NCBI GenBank assembly: GCA_964492925.1
Contig: CAZBMF010000070.1
Span: 1-12,471, forward strand
DNA length: 12,471 nt
From: VMCP01 sp964492925
GTDB lineage: Bacteria; Bacteroidota; Bacteroidia; NS11-12g; UBA955
Direction: 5' to 3'
The notes under the pieces are model-generated. The model worked only from the letters and a program-made list of their open reading frames with translations, did no database searches and was not told the origin of the DNA. Shown here in pieces: positions 1 through 6,047 of this stretch (positions are counted from its first letter, which is position 1; every line of letters starts with the position of its first letter). A program made the position numbers and the translations under genes.

Positions 1-424
1 AAAAGGGAGTAATGCATTTTATCCGTTTGTGATAACTCTAATTGCAATACTTTTTAGTGATTTATTAATTGGAATTAGTATTGGTTTGTTGGTAGGATTT
101 TACTTTGTTATCAAATCTAACTTTCATAAGTCCTTTAGTGTGGTTTCTGAGGGAAATAGTACGCTTATACGTTTCCACCACCAAGCTACATTTTTAAATA
201 AATCAGTGTTAAAATCCAAACTCAATAAAATTGCTTCTGGCGATTCAGTGTTGTTGGATTTTTCAAATTGTACATTCATAGATTCTGATATTGTTGACAT
301 ACTGAACGATTTTATGGTTCAAGCGGCTTTTAACAACATTTATGTTGAAATGCAGTTTGCTGGAGAGTCTCAAGAAAAATCAATCTTGCAGAGTTTAATT
401 ATACCGCAAAAAGATGGAAGATAA
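1..424 (+). CDS. SulP-family anion transporter, C-terminal part (STAS domain), 5' truncated by window
   Basis: The frame is open to the left edge (first full codon at base 2), so this is the 3' end of a longer gene; the GTG at 29 is an internal valine, not a start. The visible part begins with a hydrophobic segment containing FSDLLIGISIGLLVGFYFV, typical of the last membrane segments of SulP (SLC26-like) permeases. A soluble domain of about 90 residues follows, with the STAS core VLLDFSNCTFIDSDIVDIL, in which strand, turn and helix precede the regulatory loop. SulP proteins move sulfate, bicarbonate or other anions across the inner membrane. The gene overlaps the downstream carbonic anhydrase gene by 11 nt, which favours bicarbonate as the substrate; that is inference from context, since the substrate-binding membrane region lies outside the window. 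Family confidence is high and substrate confidence is low. Confidence 0.88.
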   Translation, partial: KGSNAFYPFVITLIAILFSDLLIGISIGLLVGFYFVIKSNFHKSFSVVSEGNSTLIRFHHQATFLNKSVLKSKLNKIASGDSVLLDFSNCTFIDSDIVDILNDFMVQAAFNNIYVEMQFAGESQEKSILQSLIIPQKDGR

Positions 425-1046
425 AATTAAATTAATGCTGAGCAACAAAGCTTGGGCAAATGAAAAGTTAGAATTGGATAAAGATTACTTTACCAATTTG
501 GCAAAAGACCAGAAGCCAGATTATTTGTGGATAGGGTGTAGCGATAGTCGTGTTCCTGCTAATGAAATCATTGGTGCTCAGCCTGGTGAATTGTTTGTTC
601 ACAGGAATATTGCCAACCTTGTGGTTCATACCGATCTTAATTTATTAAGTGTATTGGAATATGCTGTTACTCATTTGGGTGTAAAACATATCATTGTATG
701 CGGACATACTGGTTGTGGCGGTGTAAAAGCATCTATGACGCAAACCAACTTTGATTTGTTGAACAAATGGTTAAGAAATTTGAAGGATATTTATTTTCAT
801 CACAGAGCTGAAGTAGATCAAATTCAAAATGAATCAGATAGGGTGAACAAGTTGGTTGAAATAAACGTAATCGAACAAGTAAATAACCTGATAAAAACCA
901 GTGTGGTACAAAAGGCATGGAAACACCGTCAAGGTCCTAAAATTCACGGTTGGGTTTATGATATGGAAACTGGATTGTTGAATTCTGTGATTGAATTAAA
1001 TCATCAGAGTCCCATTGACGAAACATACCGCTATAACGATTTATAA
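414..1046 (+). CDS. can: beta-class carbonic anhydrase
   Basis: The 210-residue product should interconvert CO2 and bicarbonate in the cytoplasm with a zinc ion. The beta-class signature is complete: C42, D44 and R46 in CSDSRVP, then H98 and C101 in CGHTGCGG. C42, H98 and C101 would be the zinc ligands and D44/R46 the conserved dyad. Conserved surrounding segments ANEIIGAQPGELFVHRNIAN (49-68) and LSVLEYAVTHLGVKHI (78-93) are also present. Length is close to E. coli Can (about 220). The ATG lies inside the end of the SulP gene (overlap 414-424), so translation is probably coupled to it. SulP and carbonic anhydrase pairs, including fusions, are known in bacteria and suggest a bicarbonate uptake unit. 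The gene ends 15 bp before an A-run and a strong terminator hairpin. Confidence 0.95.
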   Translation: MEDKIKLMLSNKAWANEKLELDKDYFTNLAKDQKPDYLWIGCSDSRVPANEIIGAQPGELFVHRNIANLVVHTDLNLLSVLEYAVTHLGVKHIIVCGHTGCGGVKASMTQTNFDLLNKWLRNLKDIYFHHRAEVDQIQNESDRVNKLVEINVIEQVNNLIKTSVVQKAWKHRQGPKIHGWVYDMETGLLNSVIELNHQSPIDETYRYNDL

Positions 1047-1061
1047 GGTTCAATTGAATGT

Positions 1062-1100
1062 AAAAAAAAGTCGGGCTGGTGAAACCAGCCCGACTTTTTT
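1062..1100. terminator. bidirectional intrinsic terminator between convergent genes
   Basis: A 12-bp perfect stem (1069-1080 pairs with 1084-1095; arm AGTCGGGCTGGT) with a GAA loop is flanked by eight A on the left and six T on the right. Read on either strand it gives a GC-rich hairpin followed by a U run, so it can end both the SulP/carbonic anhydrase transcript and the miaA/terC transcript coming from the other side. Confidence 0.93.
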
Positions 1101-1121
1101 ATTTATAAAGGATATTTAAAA

Positions 1122-1829
1122 TTATTCAGGTCTTTTTGCCGACTTTTTATCGATGCGCAAATTGATCAATTCTATGCTAAATGAGAATGCCATTGCGAAA
1201 TAAATATAGCCTTTGTTGATATGTTGATGGAATCCTTCAGCTAGAAGTGACATGCCAATCATTACCAAAAAAGAAAGAGCCAAAATTTTAATCGAAGGGT
1301 TATCATTTACAAAATTTGAGATTGGTTTGCTTGCAATCAACATAATGATCATTGAAATGACCACTGCGGCAATCATAACCCAAAGGTCTTTTGCCATACC
1401 AACGGCCGTGATAACACTATCCAATGAAAATACAACGTTGATCAAAATCATCTGTAAGATGATTGCAGACCAACCTTTTGCTGAAGTTCTGTCTTTAATT
1501 TCTTCTTGAACTCCTTTCATTTTTTCATGTATTTCGTGAACACTTTGATACAGAAGGAATAAACCTCCAACAATCAGCAATAAATCCTTTCCGCTAATTC
1601 CAATTCCATAAACCTCAAACATAGGCTTATCTTGTTGTTGAATAAAATTCAATCCAAATAATAGTACAATACGCACCAACATACCCAATAGCAAACCGTA
1701 ATTTCTCGCTTTGTTTTGCTGGTCTGCTGGAACTTTCCCTGCTAAAATTGATATGAAAATAATGTTGTCAATACCCAATACAACTTCTAAAATTGTAAGG
1801 GTGAGTAAACTAATTAATGCTTCGTTCAT
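1122..1829 (-). CDS. TerC/YgdQ-like integral membrane protein
   Basis: The 235-residue, strongly hydrophobic product has about seven predicted membrane segments. It matches the TerC family, and in length and sequence resembles E. coli YgdQ. Diagnostic segments are LEVVLGIDNIIFISIL (14-29) and VVFSLDSVITAVG (132-144); the acidic residues E15, D21 and D137 lie inside membrane helices and are the family's likely metal-site residues. A third conserved stretch, KGYIYFAMAFSFSIELINL, lies near the C-terminus. Some TerC relatives act as manganese exporters or help metal loading of exported enzymes; whether this one does is inference. Its ATG overlaps the miaA stop by 4 nt (ATGA, 1826-1829), so it is the last gene of a three-gene operon ending at the shared terminator. 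Confidence 0.9.
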   Translation of the reverse strand: MNEALISLLTLTILEVVLGIDNIIFISILAGKVPADQQNKARNYGLLLGMLVRIVLLFGLNFIQQQDKPMFEVYGIGISGKDLLLIVGGLFLLYQSVHEIHEKMKGVQEEIKDRTSAKGWSAIILQMILINVVFSLDSVITAVGMAKDLWVMIAAVVISMIIMLIASKPISNFVNDNPSIKILALSFLVMIGMSLLAEGFHQHINKGYIYFAMAFSFSIELINLRIDKKSAKRPE

Positions 1830-2719
1830 TGTGCTGCAAATATAGTATTCTTGATAGCATCAGCGCTCATCCAATTAGATGAAAACTGATTTTTAAACCA
1901 CGTAATTTGGCGTTTTGCGTAATTTCGGGTGTGTTGCTTGATTTTTTCGATTGCCTCGCTCTCAGAAAAATGTCCCTCAAAAGCATCAAATAATTCAGAA
2001 TAACCTACAGTTTGAAGGGCCTTTAGCGATTTGTGGGGATAAAGGCTTCGCGTTTCTTCAATCAAGCCATCTTGCACCATAATATCTACGCGCTGGTTGA
2101 TTCTGCTGTATAAATGTTCCCGCCTCATTTCGATGCAGAAATGTTGAACATTGGCTGAATTTGGAATTGTGCTCTTTTTTTTGTATATTTCACTGAGTGG
2201 CTTTGAGGTTTGAATCACCAATTCAAGTGCTCTTTTTACCCTAGCCGGATTATCAAGTTTAACCCAAGATTCAGCATCTGGATCTAACGCAAGTAGTTTG
2301 AGTTTTAAAATAGCAAGCCCATCCGTGAGGTATTGATTTTCAACAGAATTGCGAAGGTCTGGGTCAATTTCAGGCAATTCATCGAGCCCTTCAAGCAATG
2401 CTTTGATATACATTCCAGTACCGCCGCAAATAACGGCAGAATTGTATTTTTTCAACAAACCATGGAGTGTTGCCTGAGCCTGTTTTTCAAAGTCACCAGC
2501 TGAAAAATGTTCGTGAATTGAAACATTCGAAACAAAATGATGTTTCACCGCAGAGAGTTCCTCCGATGTTGGTTTTGCAACCGCAATGTTTAATTCTTTG
2601 TAAACTTGTCGTGAATCGGCATTGATAATTTCAGTTCCCAGCTGTTGGGCAATTTCAATGGCCAATTTGGTTTTGCCTGAGGCCGTGGGACCACCAATTA
2701 CGATGATATTCCCCTGCAT
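1826..2719 (-). CDS. miaA: tRNA dimethylallyltransferase MiaA
   Basis: The 297-residue product transfers a dimethylallyl group to N6 of A37 in tRNAs that read UNN codons (i6A37), which stabilises codon-anticodon pairing. It shows the P-loop GGPTASGKT (9-17), the INADSRQVY motif with the probable catalytic D35 (32-40), AKPT (48-51), the GGTGMY motif (99-104) and the C-terminal NYAKRQITWFKNQ segment. Length is normal for bacterial MiaA (about 300). The start ATG is 3 nt after the stop of the upstream pRiA4b ORF-3-like gene, and the stop overlaps terC, so it is the middle gene of a co-transcribed operon. No key residue is missing. Confidence 0.96.
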   Translation of the reverse strand: MQGNIIVIGGPTASGKTKLAIEIAQQLGTEIINADSRQVYKELNIAVAKPTSEELSAVKHHFVSNVSIHEHFSAGDFEKQAQATLHGLLKKYNSAVICGGTGMYIKALLEGLDELPEIDPDLRNSVENQYLTDGLAILKLKLLALDPDAESWVKLDNPARVKRALELVIQTSKPLSEIYKKKSTIPNSANVQHFCIEMRREHLYSRINQRVDIMVQDGLIEETRSLYPHKSLKALQTVGYSELFDAFEGHFSESEAIEKIKQHTRNYAKRQITWFKNQFSSNWMSADAIKNTIFAAQ

Positions 2720-2722
2720 GAA

Positions 2723-3367
2723 TTAAGGTTGTTTGTCTTCTCCAAATCCGTCGAAGTCCATCTCATCGGTGCTATCACCATAAGAATTGAAACCCAACTC
2801 GTCTTCATCTTCCTCGTCATCGTCGTCATCGTCAACTTCCAATTCACTCAATTCTTGGTCAAGTTCATTTTTAATGCCTTTAGCGGCCAAAATCTTAGCA
2901 GCAAGCGCATCAAATTCATTGTCATCCAACAATTTGAATTTGCTATCTTCTCTTTGACGCGGTGCTTTACCTTCAGATTTCGCTAAGTAAGGATAAGTGA
3001 TTTTATCGTTGGTGTCTGCAATTGAAATGAGTTCGCAGAAAAGTGTCCAATTGGCCAAATAATCCGTCACATATATAAATCTTTGGTGCGGGTCGTTCAC
3101 GTATTCCCTCAACTTTGCATTTTGCATGATTACCGCTGGCATGTCATTTTCTGAATCTGCCGAATCAGACATGTCTTCAAGGGTGATTTCAAATAATTTT
3201 TTCCATTTATTGTCACTCACGAAAAAGCTAGCCAATTCTTTTTTATCGAATCCAATTGCATCTTGAATGGCATTGTGGAAATCAAAGAAAGTGGTAGACG
3301 GTTTTACATCAATCCATCTAATAACATCGTCTTGGTGTTCAAACCAAATTTTAAAGCGATAAACCAT
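2723..3367 (-). CDS. pRiA4b ORF-3-like (IS1096 passenger TnpR-like) protein with acidic tail
   Basis: The 214-residue product resembles the plasmid pRiA4b ORF-3-like family, widespread in Bacteroidota chromosomes and sometimes labelled an IS1096 passenger TnpR-like protein. Its biochemical role is unknown and there is no transposase here. Visible family features are the N-terminal MVYRFKIWFE strand, the segment DFHNAIQDAIGFDKKELASFF (29-49) and the FIYVTDYLANWTLF segment (97-110). After about residue 165 the protein becomes low-complexity and very acidic, with an unbroken D/E run from E177 to E190 bar one valine, encoded by GAT/GAC/GAA/GAG repeats at about 2800-2840. The frame extends to a TTG at 3376, but that codon overlaps a -7 promoter box, so the ATG at 3367 is preferred. 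It is the first gene of the operon with miaA and terC. Confidence 0.85.
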   Translation of the reverse strand: MVYRFKIWFEHQDDVIRWIDVKPSTTFFDFHNAIQDAIGFDKKELASFFVSDNKWKKLFEITLEDMSDSADSENDMPAVIMQNAKLREYVNDPHQRFIYVTDYLANWTLFCELISIADTNDKITYPYLAKSEGKAPRQREDSKFKLLDDNEFDALAAKILAAKGIKNELDQELSELEVDDDDDDEEDEDELGFNSYGDSTDEMDFDGFGEDKQP

Positions 3368-3373
3368 TGTTTG

Positions 3374-3381
3374 CAAAATTA
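3374..3381 (-). promoter_or_regulatory. Bacteroidota -7 box for the miaA operon
   Basis: The minus strand reads TAATTTTG, a perfect TAnnTTTG, followed by CAAACA and the ATG at 3367. Transcription would begin at or next to the start codon, giving a leaderless or nearly leaderless mRNA. I see no clear TTTG -33 element at the right distance. Confidence 0.6.
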
Positions 3382-3417
3382 CTAATCTCTTTGAATTAAA
3401 TTATCAGAATATTCGCT

Positions 3418-3425
3418 TATTTTCG
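3418..3425 (+). promoter_or_regulatory. probable -7 box for the TonB-dependent receptor
   Basis: TATTTTCG differs from TAnnTTTG at one position and lies 9 nt before the ATG at 3435. With the minus-strand box at 3374-3381 it makes a compact divergent promoter region of 67 bp. The predicted 5' leader is only a few bases. Confidence 0.4.
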
Positions 3426-3434
3426 TAACTTTAT

Positions 3435-5750
3435 ATGAAAAAGTGGTTTGCGGTCTTTTTTACGTTGATAATTGTGGCCAAAATAAATGCTCAAAACAAT
3501 GCAAATACAGGCGAAGTTGTTGATTATGGAGAAGTTAGAGGGTTTGTTTATAATGGTGAAAATGGCGACCGCATTGCCGGGGCAAATATTTGGATTGCCG
3601 AGATAAACAGAACAGCCTCAACAGATGCAGACGGTTTTTATGCGGTTACCAATGTTCCTGTAGGTCGCTACCGAGTTTTTTGCTTCGGAAATGGTTACGA
3701 TACCAGCTTCATCGCCACAAATGTTTATCCCAATGCCATCGCACGTAAGGATTTTTACTTGTCGAAATTGCAACAAATTGAGGAAGTAGAAATCAATGTC
3801 AAAGGAAAAGCCAGAGATCCTCAAATTGCCGTTCAAACCATTGATGCCAAAACTTTGAGTAAAATGCCCGCTGTAGGTGCAGAACCAGATATCATTCAGT
3901 ATCTTCAGATTTTGCCAGGAGTAGTTTTTAGTGGGGATCAGGGCGGACAATTGTACATTCGAGGTGGTTCACCCATCATGAACAAGGTGATGTTAGATGG
4001 TATGACCATTTATAATCCATTCCACTCAATTGGATTATTTAGTGTATTTGAATCAGACCTTATTCAAACCACAGATGTGTATTCCGCAGGATTTGGGGCC
4101 GAATACGGCGGCAGAATTTCTGCGGTCGTGGATGTTAAAACCCGCGATGGTGACCGTAATAGATTGAGAGGAAAAGTTGGGGTGAATACGTTTTCTTCGA
4201 AATTGTTGATTGAAGGTCCACTCAAAAAATTCAAAGCCGGCGAAAACAATTCAAGCTTTGCAGTTTCTTACAGAAACTCATACCTCAAACAATCTGCTAA
4301 AATTTTCTATCCATACGCAAACCCTTCAAAGTTGCCTTATACGTTTGGAGATTTGTTCGTGAAGTTCAGCACCAACTCTGCCACTGGCGGTTATACAAAG
4401 CTTTATGCGTTTAATTTCACCGACAATGTTGATTTTCCAGGTTCAACAAAATATGCGTGGAACTCTTACGGATTTGGTGGTAAATTTCTTGTGGTTCCAG
4501 AACAAGCCAAAACACGTGTAGACGGCTACTTTCTTTACAGTGATTACGGCATTAGTCAATTAGAAACCGATGGAAATCCTCGGACTAGCAGCATTGGTGG
4601 ATTCAATTTGGGAATGAATTTTTCCTACAATTTCAAAAAAGATGAATTGAAATGGGGAATTGAAATCAATGGTTTTAGAACCATCTTCACCCTGAAAAAT
4701 TCAAATAATAGATCAATTTCCCAAGATGAAAGCACAACCGAAATGAATGGTTTTGTGAACTATAAGTTTGTGAGAAAGAACTTCATCGCCAATTTGGGCG
4801 TGCGCGCTCAATATTATGCGTCATTGGGAAATCAGAGCCTAGAACCAAGGTTGCAATTGAGATATAATGCTGGTCCACGACTTGGAATTAAATTTGCCGC
4901 TGGTTTGTATTCTCAGAACTTGTTGTCTGCAATGAGCGATAGAGATGTTGTTAATTTATTTTATGGATTCTTGTCGGGCCCCAACAATTTGCCCAAATCA
5001 TTCGATGGAAAAGCTTTAACACATAGCCTACAAAAAGCAGAGCACATGGTGTTCGGAGCAGATTATAAACTAAGCAAACATCAAACTTTGAACGTTGAGA
5101 GTTTCATCAAATATTTCCCTCAAATCACCAATATCAACCGTGATAAGTTGTTTGAAGATGATGAATTCAATCAAGACAAACCTGAAAGATTGCGTCAAAG
5201 TTTCATTGTTGAATCAGGAAATGCATTCGGTGGAGATATTTCATACAAATATTCCTTCAAACGTTGGTATGTATGGATGGTTTATTCATTGTCGTGGGTC
5301 AATCGCTACGACGGTTATAGAACCTATCAGCCAATTTTTGATCGTCGTCATAATGCAAATGCTATGGTGAGTTATGAGTTCGACAAAAAGAACCCAACTG
5401 AGGTATCATTGCGTTGGAATTTTGGAAGTGGATTTCCTTTTACACAAACCCAAGGGTATTATGAAAAATACGATTTTGCCAATGGACTTGGTACAAACTA
5501 CACCCAAACAAATGGAAAGTTAGGAATTGTATATGGTGATTTGAATGGGGGACGTTTACCATACTACCACAGATTAGATTTCTCTATTAAAAGGGTGTGG
5601 AAACTTGAAAATAAACGCGAGTTTAACATGATTTTGAGCGTTACAAACGTTTACGATAGAAACAACATTTTCTACTTCGATCGTATCAAAAACGAAAGGG
5701 TAGACCAGTTGCCATTTTTACCTGCACTTGGTGTGAATTATTCGTTTTAA
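3435..5750 (+). CDS. TonB-dependent outer-membrane receptor with carboxypeptidase-like N-terminal domain
   Basis: The 771-residue product is an outer-membrane, energy-coupled receptor. It has a signal peptide (1-19, KK then hydrophobic core, cleavage before or after Q20), a carboxypeptidase-D regulatory-like beta-sandwich (about 33-110, with AGANIWI and TDADGFYAVTNVPVGRYRV), and a plug domain (about 137-236) containing DIIQYLQILPGV, QLYIRGGSP and the LDGMTIYNP segment. A long aromatic-rich beta-barrel follows and ends in the C-terminal phenylalanine expected of barrel proteins. It is smaller than typical SusC proteins (about 1000), no SusD gene follows and no metal or siderophore gene is nearby, so the ligand cannot be named. 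It appears monocistronic: a probable promoter is just upstream and a repeat block follows directly after the stop. Confidence 0.93.
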   Translation: MKKWFAVFFTLIIVAKINAQNNANTGEVVDYGEVRGFVYNGENGDRIAGANIWIAEINRTASTDADGFYAVTNVPVGRYRVFCFGNGYDTSFIATNVYPNAIARKDFYLSKLQQIEEVEINVKGKARDPQIAVQTIDAKTLSKMPAVGAEPDIIQYLQILPGVVFSGDQGGQLYIRGGSPIMNKVMLDGMTIYNPFHSIGLFSVFESDLIQTTDVYSAGFGAEYGGRISAVVDVKTRDGDRNRLRGKVGVNTFSSKLLIEGPLKKFKAGENNSSFAVSYRNSYLKQSAKIFYPYANPSKLPYTFGDLFVKFSTNSATGGYTKLYAFNFTDNVDFPGSTKYAWNSYGFGGKFLVVPEQAKTRVDGYFLYSDYGISQLETDGNPRTSSIGGFNLGMNFSYNFKKDELKWGIEINGFRTIFTLKNSNNRSISQDESTTEMNGFVNYKFVRKNFIANLGVRAQYYASLGNQSLEPRLQLRYNAGPRLGIKFAAGLYSQNLLSAMSDRDVVNLFYGFLSGPNNLPKSFDGKALTHSLQKAEHMVFGADYKLSKHQTLNVESFIKYFPQITNINRDKLFEDDEFNQDKPERLRQSFIVESGNAFGGDISYKYSFKRWYVWMVYSLSWVNRYDGYRTYQPIFDRRHNANAMVSYEFDKKNPTEVSLRWNFGSGFPFTQTQGYYEKYDFANGLGTNYTQTNGKLGIVYGDLNGGRLPYYHRLDFSIKRVWKLENKREFNMILSVTNVYDRNNIFYFDRIKNERVDQLPFLPALGVNYSF

Positions 5751-5751
5751 G

Positions 5752-5902
5752 GTTGACGCCTGCGGCGGTTTACACTTCGTGGTTTACACCTTCGGTGGTT
5801 TACACTTCGTGGTTTACACCTTCGGTGGTTTACACTTCGTGGTTTACACCTTCGGTGGTTTACACTTCGTGGTTGACGCCTACGGCTGTTGACGCTTCGC
5901 TG
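5752..5902. repeat. array of ten 15-bp mini-palindrome units (GNA-triloop hairpins on the minus strand)
   Basis: Ten short palindromes have centres at 5762, 5777, 5792, 5807, 5822, 5837, 5852, 5867, 5882 and 5897, exactly 15 bp apart. Each is separated by a 5-bp linker, GTTTA or GTTGA. Arms alternate between CAC/GTG (9-mer) and CACC/GGTG (11-mer) inside the array; the first is CGCC/GGCG, the ninth GCC/GGC and the tenth GC/GC, so both arms change together. The loop is TTC in most, TGC in the first and TAC in the ninth; on the minus strand these are GAA, GCA and GTA, all GNA triloops closed by C-G. The tenth unit on the minus strand is GCGAAGC. The block begins at the TonB receptor stop codon. 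Confidence 0.95.
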
Positions 5903-5908
5903 TTTTTT

Positions 5909-6037
5909 ATAAACTTACATTTTTACAAACTCTCATAAACATTCATAAACATTCATAAACTCTCATAAACCTTTATAAACTCTCATTTTTCATAAACCTT
6001 TATAAACATTCATAAACTTTTATAAACATTTATAAAC
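5909..6037. repeat. degenerate 10-bp tandem array, core ATAAAC
   Basis: The core ATAAAC (once ACAAAC) recurs in two phased blocks: starts at 5925, 5935, 5945, 5955, 5965 and 5975, then after a 17-bp step at 5992, 6002, 6012, 6022 and 6032. A leading copy is at 5909. Four-base spacers are pyrimidine-rich or ATTC-like (TCTC, ATTC, CTTT, TTTT). The 10-bp period is close to one helical turn, so the same face of the duplex is presented each time. It fills the rest of the space down to the mutS stop codon; no gene is supported in 5751-6047. Confidence 0.93.
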
Positions 6038-6047
6038 TCTCTATTCC

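Noticed and set aside
2723..3367. Insertion sequence or transposon
   Set aside because: The family name suggests IS1096, but there is no transposase, no terminal inverted repeats and no target duplication; the gene sits in a tight operon.
3368..3376. TTG start three codons upstream for the pRiA4b ORF-3-like gene
   Set aside because: The TTG overlaps the last bases of the -7 box, so it would be outside or at the very edge of the transcript; the ATG at 3367 is the better start.
3435..5750. SusC-type polysaccharide utilisation locus
   Set aside because: The receptor is too short for typical SusC, and no SusD, glycoside hydrolase or sensor gene is adjacent; a general TonB-dependent receptor is all that can be supported.
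5753..5938. 61-codon open frame encoding repeated VYTSWFTPS units
   Set aside because: It is open only because the repeat unit is 15 bp, a multiple of three. It begins 2 nt after the TonB receptor stop, has no promoter of its own and continues into the unrelated AT-rich array; the conserved property is the palindrome, not the peptide.
5752..6037. CRISPR array
   Set aside because: Units are 15 bp and 10 bp with no unique 26-40 bp spacers, and no cas genes are present.
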